In this document: positions 1 to 11,800 of the stretch, piece by piece
Numbering within the stretch: the stretch's first letter is position 1
Layout: each line of letters opens with the position of its first letter
Assembly (NCBI GenBank): GCA_030435675.1
Contig: CM059625.1
Span: 16,492,001 to 16,556,000 of the forward strand
Length of the DNA: 64,000 nt
Direction of reading: 5' to 3'
DNA from: Steinernema hermaphroditum
Taxonomy: Eukaryota; Nematoda; Chromadorea; Rhabditida; Steinernematidae
Program-made: the position numbers and the translations under genes
Notes under the pieces: model-generated
Databases searched by the model: none
Told to the model about the DNA's origin: nothing
The model's input: only the letters and a program-made list of their open reading frames with translations

Positions 1-1628
1 CATTGACAACGATCGGATTAGGAGATCTAGTTCCTCAAAGGTAAGTCGCCACAAATGAATTGAAGCGGTACAGTGTTCGAGTTTATAATCACTGTTATGG
101 CCTTAAAAATAGTTAGATTTTGGAAGTAAAAACAAGGAGACCGATTATGTGCTAATCAGATCAAAGGATCAGTTGATCGAAAAGATCTATTTCAGCGAAG
201 CCTATCTATTCTTCACGCTCATTTACATAGCAGTGGGTCTGGCGCTGAGTACGATTGGAATTGAAATCGCAGCTGACTACCTAAAAAAGCTTCACTACTT
301 CGGCCGAAAGATTGAAGATGCTTCCAAGGTGCAAATTTGGTTCGGTGGCAAAAAGTAGGCTTACGCCACCGGCTCAAGCACTCTACTCTCCATATTTAGG
401 CTCACCATGAAGCAGCTGGTAAAAAATCTCGGTGACCAGTTCAATCTTCCCGTAGAAGACATTGAAGACTTGAACTTGGACAGCTTCGTTGATCAAGCGA
501 TAAAAGTTGAAGCTGGCGAGCTTCCCACTCTTAGGGTACACGGTGGAAATAAAGAGAGGAATGTGCATGACTTCTGTTTTCAGCAACCCACTCCAGACCC
601 GATGCTGAAGCCGATCTACGCCGGAGAGTTCACCTACGATTCGGAGTCGGTCGTGTTTGCCGACGAAGATGATTTGCTTACTTTGCAATCTTACCGTAAA
701 TATTGACTTTCTTGTTGCCATGAACAGTCACAACATCAGCACGAACACCGTTTTAACGTTCCATTTAACTCTTAAGTTCACGTTTGTGAAGTGGGGATTT
801 CGACGATTGCACAGAGCACACAGCTAGTGAGCACACTGGCTCAAGTTTTACAAATGAACTATATAACAACTCACCGCATGCTCTCAGGAATGGCTTTTCG
901 AGTTACTTATAGTGTGCGCCATGTACATAACTAGTGGCCTTTTACTCTTTTTGCTGAACATTGGTGAAGCTTAGATTTAGGTTTTGAGCATGGCCAAATT
1001 TGCCTTCTCTCTGATTGACTCTGTTTTAGAAGAATACGAAATAAACAATATCCTGTAAAAGTCCCGCGCTGATGACCAATAAAAGGGGTAGCACAATCAC
1101 AGTATATGCACAGACTAACCCTGGATAACACACAATTTTCAGCAAGTCCATCACTGCTCGCGAACAGGGCAAGCTCACGAAATGTAAGCACACATATGCT
1201 GGTCAGCGAATTGGTCGTTCTCCTTCCTCCGCCGCCGTTTCCCGACGAGGAGTTTGGGGATGCGGTTACTGTGGACGGGAGCTCGGTGCATCTCTTTGGC
1301 GATGTACACATTCAGGAGAGGAGAGTGAGTGGAACATTCGAAGTATTCCCTGTGAAATCCAATTGTAGGAGAGCTTCATGTCCGACTATAGCCTTGCCCC
1401 CGAGAGGCAAAGATCAGTTTCACCGTACCGCAGCAAACCAAAGAAGTTTAAGTCGGTGATACCAAAAGGTACGACGGTGTATTTCGGGAGTTCCATTGAT
1501 ATTTCGCTTCAGCTCCTAGCACGGACTACCTGAGTGCCCGCCGCAATTACAGTGAAGAGGCGAGGAAGAGATACCAGGAATATCAAGAGCAGTGGAAGAA
1601 GTTCCGAACAACACAAAACCCAAAATAA
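1..1628 (+). CDS. TWK-type two-pore-domain K+ channel, 3' part (5' end outside window)
   Basis: This is the C-terminal part of a plasma-membrane K2P leak channel. The window opens inside the second pore loop: the first exon (1-40) reads TTIGLGDLVPQ, with the TIGLGD selectivity filter. Exon 196-354 gives transmembrane segment M4 and a cytoplasmic stretch containing DYLKKLHYFGRK. Exons 400-535 and 584-695 continue the tail (LGDQFNLPVED, DSESVVFADED). Likely further exons are 1143-1183, about 1250-1324, 1369-1468 and 1513-1628, ending in a charged helix rich in Arg, Lys, Glu and Gln before TAA. Introns are 44-48 nt except the first (155 nt) and the one after 695. The acceptor near 1249 is uncertain, and the exons after 700 could belong to a separate small gene. 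M4 and the following tail match the channel at 36-41 kb almost residue for residue, with the same intron positions. The subunit number is not assignable. Confidence 0.85.
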
Positions 1629-1850
1629 ACTAGGTGGAGCAGTAGGGATTCCGTGTTCATATCAAAATTCACTTGTTTGGATGATGACATATGATAGATT
1701 ATTTATGTTTTGCACTGTACAGATGTAAATAAGAAACAATGACATAACATGACATCAGTCGGACAGGTCAATGTAATTTTGTGCACATTCACTAACAAAC
1801 AGTCAAAATCGCATAGATTACCATTCAATTTATATGTTGTGATACAAATG

Positions 1851-2026
1851 ATATGAATCTCCTACACTTGCGGCATCGGAGCCTGTTTACAGATAACATG
1901 AATGAATACAACTGATATGAATATCTCCCACTTGCGGCATCAGAGCCTGTTTACAGATAACATGAATGAATACAACTGATATGAACATCTCCCACTTGCG
2001 GCATCAGAGCCTGATTACAGATAATG
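1851..2026. repeat. 64-bp tandem repeat, about 2.7 copies
   Basis: The units begin at 1851, 1915 and 1979. Each starts with ATATGAA and contains CACTTGCGGCATC. The three units differ at only a few positions, so the duplication is recent. It lies in the 3' flank between the convergent ends of the TWK gene and the gene at 2162-3088. The rest of 1629-2161 shows no gene. Confidence 0.9.
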
Positions 2027-2161
2027 TAAAGAAAAAAGAGGTAAGATAATGATCAACATGAAACGATTCGAGAAGAGCACCAAAAATAACATTCATCGGG
2101 AATAAGGAGATCAAAGTAAAACGAACAAAGGTATGGAGAATGGAATGGAAATAGAAAACAA

Positions 2162-3088
2162 TCAAAATCCGAATTCTGGCTCATGCGTTTCAACGGTGAA
2201 CTGCGTACCTTCGAACACAAAACGAGGCTGTTTATTTTCTTCTTTAATCAAGCATCGCATCGTCTTGCCTTCGTCCTTCTTCTTCGTCCAAACTTTGCCC
2301 TCCTCAGTCACAGTGCAAATACATCCGAACAGGTCGTTCAAGATCTTGTCGTCGATGACGGCCGGCGATTCAAAAATGAAGTTGAACGCTTGGGTCATAA
2401 ACTTATCAAAGACCGTTTTCATGATGTCGAGGTCGACCTCCTCAATTCTCTTCACGCGGAGAAGCCTCATCCTCGGGCAAGTGGATAGCAGGAGTCGAAG
2501 AGACTCGTTCGTTTCCCGAGGCCAATCGTCGAGAAGCGAAACAGCTCTGAGGCTTGTACCTCTAATCTGGATATCTAAGATATCCTTGCTTCGTTTATCG
2601 ATATACGGTATCTTTGCCATTCTCGTCGACTTGACTTCATGGAGGTGTTTGTGAATCCATGTTGTCAGCTTCACTCGCGCTTGGTGGTTTGTGGTTCTAA
2701 AGCTGATCTCGTCCAAAGGTGCGTGAAGAGCTTTGCAAATGATCATTTCCACTTCTTGGTCTTCCATACTGTTGATGTGCTCGAATCCGCCTCTCTCCAT
2801 AACGTAGATTGATGCAACATGCATCTCATGTACGGGTTCTGAGAAGAACTGCTCGGGAGACATGAGATCGGTGTTCGGGTCGAAGAACACAATTATCGGC
2901 GTTAGAACATTGTGTTCTTCGAATTGCTGCTCCTGGACCCAAATTTGGACGTACTTTCGTACGTTCCAATGACGACGCAACGCAGATAGTGAGCCTCTCG
3001 GGGCGAAAGCACCAACAATTGTGGACAGATCGGGTGGGTCCATGAGAGGGGCCAGTTTTCTGTAGAAGTCGTGCGGTACATCTTGCAT
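2162..3088 (-). CDS. Intronless 308-aa protein of unknown function, possibly F-box-like at the N-terminus
   Basis: A single open frame of 308 codons begins with ATG at 3088. A splice-acceptor-like CGTTTTTCAG ends about 14 nt upstream, as expected for trans-splicing or a 5'UTR intron. The first 40 residues (MQDVPHDFYRKLAPLM, then an RRHW) have the look of a divergent F-box: a Pro-x-x-Phe/Tyr start followed by a hydrophobic helix. I cannot confirm this. The rest is a mixed alpha/beta-looking protein with no signal peptide or membrane segment and several Trp-containing stretches. No family was recognised. Lack of introns in a region where every other gene has many suggests either a lineage-expanded F-box/FTH-like gene or an old retrocopy. 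The intact frame over more than 900 nt argues that it is expressed. Confidence 0.65.
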   Translation of the reverse strand: MQDVPHDFYRKLAPLMDPPDLSTIVGAFAPRGSLSALRRHWNVRKYVQIWVQEQQFEEHNVLTPIIVFFDPNTDLMSPEQFFSEPVHEMHVASIYVMERGGFEHINSMEDQEVEMIICKALHAPLDEISFRTTNHQARVKLTTWIHKHLHEVKSTRMAKIPYIDKRSKDILDIQIRGTSLRAVSLLDDWPRETNESLRLLLSTCPRMRLLRVKRIEEVDLDIMKTVFDKFMTQAFNFIFESPAVIDDKILNDLFGCICTVTEEGKVWTKKKDEGKTMRCLIKEENKQPRFVFEGTQFTVETHEPEFGF

Positions 3089-5860
3089 GTCGATTTACGT
3101 ATCTGAAAAACGAAGGTGAGATTTTCGTGTGCATTACGCCATGATTTTTAAATTTACGAGCTGCCAAGAACCAGATTTGAAAAACTCCAATAAAGGATAA
3201 AGCGTTCCAGAAACGACCGCAGATTGAATATCTGTATAAAGTTCTTTTGTGCTCTGTGAATCACAGCCTTCGGAATGCCGGCGAAAGCAGAAATAAGCGT
3301 TTGAGCTATCGATACTTGATATTACCGTAAACAGCATTTTGTTAGCGTCATGCACACCTTGAAAAACAAAAATCACTTACCTGTCGATTCAGACTGCGAA
3401 CCGCGCTAGATCCACTGGAAGAAGCAACAACCGCAGAGCGTGTACAATGCGCGACTACCACAAACTAGCAAATCTGAAACACATTTCGTAGAGAACACGC
3501 ATCAAACCAGCTCGAAAATTAGTCGTAAATAGGACATATTCGCCACCTATAGAGCATCTAATTGTTTAATTGTTGCGAGGCACCATTTCAAGTAAGAGTG
3601 CTTCGCAATACACAATGTAAATGAACGAGTACAACCGCCGCAATAGCTTTGCAACAGCATTGCGCCGTTTTCGGAGGCGCGGCGAACGAGAAATTGTGGC
3701 GCGACTATGTGAGTCGTGTTGAGTTGCCGCGCAAGACAACGCATATGTTAATCTCCGTGGCAGACCAGATGTGGGCTTCCCGCCTTCGGCAGGTGCGAAG
3801 CAAAGCACAGATAACATCCGCCATCTCAAAGCACAAACGGAACGGGTCAAGAATAACTGAGAAGACTCACACCAATCCACTAATTGTGCGCGCGACGTCA
3901 TTTTGATAAGATTGTGCTTTTGGATCCGTTCAATTGGTTCCACGGATGGACCTAAGTTAGTGTTATGCTGCTCACGTACAAAAGACTAGTGCTACAGTGC
4001 TGTACATGATTATTAGTACCTATAATGCGAAATTTCCATTCGCCGCACTGGGTACATCCACAAACAAATAAAAATATAAGGCATGCCCTCTCGTTCAATC
4101 TTCCTCTACTTAATTTAAAGCATGAAAAAGAGCCTTTTGGGAAATTGTGCCGCTCTCTCTTTGCTAGCTGTCTAACCTTCTCCATTCGATATTCTCTCCT
4201 TGTTCTCTCCTTTTTAATAGCTATAGAGGAGCTACAGCCGTACATCTATGGAGTCTATAAGTGAGGTGTAAGTCAACAGCATTTCTCAAATTCTCAAGAT
4301 ACTTTTGCTCATTTCTAGCCCAATAAAAATGCTCAAAAGTTATATAAAACACTCTCTACAAACAAGGAATAAGCGTAAAATGAACAATCACTACACGGTG
4401 AGCACTTCCCTTCGAGTTAGCGAGCGGAATAACCGGTGCCGGGGAGCACAACAAAGTTGTTTGGGTGTGGAAGCGATTATCTCAATTTGTTTAAACAATC
4501 CTCATTACCTCTCAATTTGAAATGCTCGCATGTGGATTTTATTCTGTTAAAATTTCCTTAATAAATGTTCTGACTTTTCCTTCACAAACATCACTGTGAA
4601 GGTTCTTATATGGTAATTTACAAAGCGATTGCTTCGGCTATGGTAGCGTATCTGAGTGTGAAGTAAATGGGCGCGAAAAGTGGACAAGTGTCGCCGCCTA
4701 TCATCATCGGTCATTGCGCCGAGCTGATCTTTGATCGCGGTTTTAGCGCGCTTTTTATTTTGGCTTGCCGTGAATTCATTTCTTGAACTGACCACAACGT
4801 TCAACGTTTAGATTAATGACTCGAAAGGATGTACTAATTATTGAGAGTTATAAGATAGCAACCCTTAATGTGATTTCAAAAAGAAAGGGCATCTTTGGTT
4901 GTAGGTAGATAAGGTTGAGTAGTCAAATGTATGTGTTTGGCTTGCTGGGCGTTAGATACATTTCAAAAGTCAATTCATATATTTGCAACTGTCAACTTTC
5001 ACCAAGCATGGTGATTGTGACATACTGAAGAATAAGGAGTTAACATGACATTGTGCATTTGTGCAATTGATAACAAGTCGGAACATCGAGAGAATAGCAT
5101 TCTTCTAAATGCTCTCGAAGTCGCAGTTACTGTGGTTCAAATAGAGTGCCAACAAACGTGATTGTGTCGTTCTCACGTAAACACATTGTTTGCATTGCGT
5201 TGTCTACATAGATACCTGTGTTCCGTTCGGCAAATTACGAGCTCACCCATAGAGAAACCCGGCGCTGCCCAACAAAATCTCTATGACAACTCGGCGCCTG
5301 TCCACAAAGCCATAAAAGTCGTTGCCAAATCGCGGCTGAAGAGCGGAAACTAACGCACCCACACCAAATACGGCATACAGCTGCACCGTTTAAGTGCGGC
5401 GGCGACGAAGTGACACCGCGACATCTCTCTAAAACGGCTACACGAAGTGGCTGTTTGCTTTTTGGGAAGTTTTCCTATTTGCATAGGCGCATCGTCGTCG
5501 CTTTGAGTCACCGGAACGAAGAATGATAGAGCCGACGACAGATTGTTCCGCACTCGAATCGGGCTGCTGACCTTGCCAACTCGCACCCACACGCGCCTCA
5601 CTTCGCTGAGATCATCATTGATTTACCGGCTCAACCACTGTTTGTGAATTCAGCTGTCTTTGAACTTTCGACACGTCGTCTCCAGTTTCAGAACAGTACT
5701 TTACCCGGCGCGCCCCGTATTGTCACCGCCGTGGCATTTACATGTATTCGCTTTCGAAGCGCAGTCCGCTCTTATCTCCCGTACCTTGAATCATTCGCAC
5801 AGAGAACGTGTCTCCAAACTCGAGGAACGCGACCGTACTATTTGTACTATTTCTATTCAG
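3089..5860. other. Intergenic region between divergent genes (unknown gene and trpa-1)
   Basis: No open frame here looks like protein and no RNA gene was recognised. It should hold the promoters of the leftward gene at 3088 and of trpa-1. Sequence from about 5340 to 5850 is richer in G+C than the rest and ends in the acceptor TTCTATTCAG directly before the trpa-1 ATG, so it probably contains a 5' leader exon or outron. Confidence 0.5.
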
Positions 5861-8800
5861 ATGGACGATTACAAACTCGTCAAGCTTAAATCCAATTACG
5901 ACCCTGAAGCGCAAGAGTCGGCACGATTAGTGGATGATAACGATGATAACTGTACGACGATTATGTCTATTGATGGAAAGCCCATTGACGCGGAGGATGC
6001 GGAAGCACTGAAGTTGAATCTTACGGAACTGCGTTGTTCACCTGAGCTACCCGCAACAAACAGCACAAGAAAGGTCTACAGCACAAGAGAGATCGACTGC
6101 AATTTGGTACCAATAAATCAATCTTATATACATATTTATATGAATATTATTCAGTATGGAAAGAATGGCGATGTTGCGGCATTTCTTAGAGACGCAGAAC
6201 ATTTCGAGAAAGAGGCAATAGCGAAGATGTTGAACACAGTGGACGACGATGTAAGTCGTTCTAATGACCACCAACTTTCGCATAAGTTGTTTACTGGACT
6301 TGTACATGAATAGGAATGTGGGAAGAAAGGGAATAAGAAGAGTTACGCTTTGAATAAAAAAAGGTGTGCCTTGTATTTGTATTTTAAGCGAAAAAGAGTC
6401 GTAATCGACGTCGATCAATAATGTGCTCAAACAGGGAAACCCATCAAAGTACAGTTTTACAACGCGAGAGATTACGATTGATCGTCGAAAGAAGGAACTG
6501 TTGTTGCGTTTTGATTGTCCCTTTTTACACAGAATCTCCACTGTAAGGGCCCGTGAGACTTTGAATCACACCGCATATGTTAGAATTGGTCGAGTCACAA
6601 CAGTGGCCAATTTGCATGCAATGCTAAAGAACAAATGCATAGAAATTTTCGTGTCACTCGTCTCATAATGTCTTAAAAAACAGAACAGCTTTGGCAATTC
6701 TCGAAGGAACTATTTGAAGAAAACATAGCTGAGCTGACTTGCCTTCAATGCTGGATTCCCATCGTTCAGTAAATTGTTCAAAATATACACTGGCGGCATT
6801 ATAAATAGCCGCGCCCCCTACATAAAGATTCAATTGCGGATTTACCCTAGATTTTCAAATGTGGGCATTAACTCAAGGTTACTATCAAATGTATCTCTCT
6901 GCTACAAGCAACAAGACCAAAAAGTAAACCAGTTTGCTGGTCCGAAAGAAGTGATTACACAACAGTGATTGTAAAAACTACTTAAACTATTTGATATTAT
7001 GGCTTCAAAAGTACACGTCACTGCTATAAACCTCAATCAACAGATTTTTTAGAAAACTATGCAAGTACACGGCCCACAAATTTTATGTGTATGTGAATCG
7101 GGCAATCGATAATGTGTTCATAAAAGCGAGCGCAGCTCTTTCCTTGATCAACATTTTAAGGTGAACATGGGTCACAACAGAAACGCAGGGTGCTTGTTCC
7201 ACTGACTTGGCGATTTTCTAACTCACAACTAATAAGGGCAAAGTAAATTACATTTAAGGAGAATGCGCAGTGCACGGAGGTAAGCAAGCGTGACATTGGT
7301 AAACAAGTAGCGCAAATCGTGGAGCTTATGCGCAGGGATTTCAACGCAAGACCCATGTTTGACCTAGGCCGAACAATAAAAATAAAGTCGATAGTTATGC
7401 GAGATAGCGTTAAAGAGGTTTGTACAGCAACCTAGTGAACAAACTGTAGGATTTTCGTTTTACTCAAAAATGACGTAATAACTAACTCAGTTGATCGGTA
7501 TGAATGTACGCCTCCACCTAAATGGCTGCCTGTCTCGATACCACAGGGCGATGCAATAACAGTCATGAAGAAGAAATAGGTGCCGCAATAACATGCTTAT
7601 CTCCCACAAATAAATGTGGAAGTGAATGTCTGAATACTACGTTAGAAACTTTAAAAAAAAAACAAACCTATAGTAACCGAAATGTTCCGAATCCTAACCT
7701 CAGTATTCAGCTTCCACCGCTACACTACGCTGTTCGCCATGGTCATCTACAGATGATACGAGTGTTCCTGAGATTTGGGGCCAATCCGGACGTTAAGAAC
7801 AAAGACGAGCAAACGCCTCTTCACTTTGCTGCGAAATACAAGCCGAACTATCTGCCGGAATTAGTGAAGAAGCAAGGAGTGGTTTGCTCACATTAGATAT
7901 CATGTGTGCAACTCCAGCGTTTTTAGGCAAGCCCCGAAATTGTGAGGCAGGCTCGTCTGAGAACGTTACGGACGTTTGCTGCGCCGGACACAATCATTTC
8001 CGTTTTACTCAAGAATGGGGCGACAACTGACTCACTCGATCGGTATGAATGTACGCCACTTCACTACGCTGCTCTGAAGGATAACAAGGAAGAAGCAAGG
8101 CAGCTGATCAGTATCGGACGAGCGGACGTTCATGTAAATTCGGCAGCCCCTTAAAACAATGGTCAAATCGATTTACAGGCATGCGAATTGCATGGATACA
8201 CTCCTCTCCATTTGGCTGCTAATCATGGGTCAGAAGGCGTCGCAGAGTTGCTCCTAGAAAATGGAGCCCGAGTGCATGACATGGACGACCGTCGTAACAC
8301 TGCTCTACATCTAGCATGCCGTAACGGCCACGAACAGATCGTGAGATTACTATTGCGAAAAATCACAGGTGAGGTACAAAAAATGGTCGGTGCAGAAAAG
8401 TAGCGTATACCTTAAATGTCTTGGATGGGCTACTGCAGGTATAATGCATCAAATTGTGGTCAATTTTGGCGTTAGAACCTGTGCAAAACACTAACTGTTT
8501 GAGTTCCAGACAAGGAAGAAAGACAAAAGTACGTTGAGCTCACCAACAGCGAGGAAAACAACTGTCTCCATCTGGCTGCCCTCAAAGGTCACATAGACGT
8601 CGTGAACGAGATCTTCAACAGCGATGTAAACATCAACGTAAATGTCACCAGAAAGGACCGTGTCACGCTTCTTCATTTGGCAGCTGCGAAAGGAAGCTAT
8701 ACTTTATGCGAGAAGTTAATTGAGGTTTTGACTTTTGCATTAACATTCATAAAGATACGTAAATTACAGCAAGGCGCCATCGTCTCAGCTGAAGACATCG

Positions 8801-11800
8801 ACCGGAGGACGCCCTTGGACTACGCCGCTTATAACAACAGGGACACCATAATTGAATTTCTACTCCAACAGCAAGGTGTTAATATTGAATGCCGCACGAA
8901 GGATTTGTTCACGCCGTTCCTAACGGCCGTTAGTGAGAATCATCAGGAAGCTGTTGAGGTTAGTGCCTGCGTGCAATGAACGTGATGCGACGCATCGTGG
9001 GTGGTCTCTACCTTGTCGAATGATGTCCAAATGGTGTGTGATTGATGAGTTGAATGGAAACCGGAAAATGTCGCAAAATTTGTAAAATTGGTCGAAGAGT
9101 GACCACGCTCCAAAGCCGAAAAAGGCCTTGCTTCAAAATCAAAAAGTGACCCTGTTCCTGTTAACAGTAGAGACACCTTTCATATGAAATCAAATCTCCC
9201 CAGCTTTTACTTATCTACACACACTCTTAAGGTGCTCTGCAAGCATGGATGCGACCTTTCCGCAGTTGACATTGAACAAAGATCGGCTATCTTCCTTGCT
9301 GCTAAGTTTAACGGGATAGCTATTTTAAAGGTAAACACTTCGTCAAGGTCCCCTATGGTACATCGTTCCGCAATTTAAGTTCCTTCTGGAAGACGAAGCT
9401 GAAAATGCCGAGGCCATCAAAGTTTTCGTTAACAAACAAACTTCCACATATGAAACGCCGATGCACATCGCTGCCGCCAACGACTACATGGAAGTGTTGA
9501 CTGTAAACTGGGCTGAGTGGAATGTGTTGGTTAGCTTTTTGGTTCTAGCTTCTGAAAGAGAAAGGAGCCGACATCAGGGCAACCGGAGACGACGAACAGA
9601 CTCCGCTTCACCTTGCTTGTGAACGGGACCATATCGAAATTGTTCGTCAATTAATCGAATGGGATGAGTCCACAATCACGGACGTCGACGACAACGGAAA
9701 TACACCACTGCATTATGCCGCTAAAGAAGGTAAGCACTTTTTCGAGAGACTGATGAAACATATTAAGAATGAGGTTCTTATGCAGTCAAGTTAAGCTGTA
9801 GTGATCGACTAGTAAATTGCTAAACCAATCTTTTTTTCGGTTATTTTTCATGATTGTAGCTTATGCAAATGATAGCAGGATTTACTGGATTAAACCAGTA
9901 TTGGAGTTAGGTCGCGGTTGGTCTCTCTCACAACAAAAAGCTGTGTTTATTTTCGGCTATAGGTAATCTTTGATGAACTAAGTTATGTGTTTTCATTCCT
10001 CATCGTTTGTTTTGAAAATGAATGGCAAACAGGATCATTCTGGATCGGTAGGGCCCTCTCCTTTTAAGGTTACAGTGTATCGTGCTGATGACGCTACATT
10101 TTTCCGTGAACCCCGTATACTCGATGAGAACCACAGCCCGTGTGACAAGTCCATCTTTTTCGCAACATCCTATCCTCTTGCTCGTTAGCCGCACTTCGCA
10201 ACCGCACTTTTTTCTGTTCGCGCCATCAATTCCTCGCATTCACACTCATTGAACGCTGTTGAATAATTCAAGAGCGACGCGACGAATTAGCTCAATCATC
10301 TTATTCGCCGTTGCAGTGCCAGTGTCGGAAAGACGACGACATCGATTTTGGCACTTTGCCATTATCATCACATCTTCGCTTTTCGTTTTTCCCTTTTCGT
10401 CGAATCATACTCACATTCGCGGTTCGTACGAGCTGGCGAATAAATAACGCCGCCACTATCATCTCTCATAATTAGGTCCACCGCTTCGCCGTCGTTGGCG
10501 CCATACGGGTGCCGCCTTGAGAGGGGACGAATATTGCCGAATCGGATTTGTTTAATCATGCGTACGGAAGGAGAAATAATGACGGCACAGGCGCACGCGA
10601 TCCGACTAATTGATACAATCCTGCGGACGTTGCTAATCTCGTCGGGGCAATCCGATTTCACGCCTGCGCATTGCTCAAAATAAGACGCAATTAATTGGTT
10701 CCAGAAAGAGCAGCTCTGTTGCTGATGCTCTTCTCCCGCACATCGCATTCTGCGATCCAATCTTGCGACTCCTACTGCAGACGAAAACGCGTATGCGAAA
10801 TTATTTCCAATTGATTCGGTGGTCCCTCGGCTTGTCAACGCACTGCGAGCATAATGGCAACATTCTTTGAAACGTTGACGACTGAACGAGAGGGTGGTGG
10901 AAAATGTACATAAACTATGCCTGAACACAAAGCGCGAACACAAACAGAACACATTTGAAGCTTAAGGGAAGAATTATAATGACATATTCGTGGAGGTTTG
11001 TGCAGAAAGTGGCTGAAGTAATATAGTCGTCTCGTATACAGATCAAGCGGCTCAGGCTAGCATTCTGAACTAACCCAGCAAAAACCACATCCTAACGACG
11101 TATCCCTATCACGTGTCGACTGACCATCTTCGATAGTGATTCTTTGCCTACACCTGATAGCCTCTAGAAAGATATACAGTGAACCAAACTGAAGTAATTG
11201 CTAGATGGGGTGATAAACCTAACTTAACGTTTGGTTTTTTTTTATTCACCGGCCTTTATGACCTCCCGAGGTTGTCAACAGTAGTTTAGGAGAGCATGCC
11301 AAGAGTCAATCAAGTACTTTCTGTCTGTCGCCATGAGTTTCGTCTCCCACGCTCTTGCACTTTAGCCGCCCAAATCAAAAAAGTTTGTAGACTTTTTTGC
11401 GATGTCCAGGGTCTTAGGGCATCTATTATCCGCAGCCATATTTGGACGTTATGTGCAGAATGCCAAAAAAGCACCATCTGCAAAATGAGAAAAATCATGG
11501 CTTCGCAGTGTCGCTCAAGCGGAAGTCCTAATGATTTGAAAGCGCAAATTTCAGTTTTTACTCTGTCGCCCACGTCCTGTGGAGTGCAAATTGGACTGCT
11601 TGATTGATGACACTCGCCTGCCACAGTGTGTGCGTGCTGTGGACGAACCTTTTTGCCCATTTCGGGAACCCATCTGTTCGGTGCTCCGCGCGACATCGCA
11701 GCTGCATGGTTGACCTCGTCGGCTGCTGTTTCCTTTTGGAACGGACGATAGTCCTCGTTTAATAGGACGAGGCATGCGCTTCTCGCGCTCTTCAGGGCAC

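Noticed and set aside
10368..10952. 194-codon minus-strand frame in the trpa-1 intron
   Set aside because: Low-complexity Arg/Ser/Cys composition, no domain, no splice context, and overlapping open frames on the other strand; typical of a G+C-rich intron.
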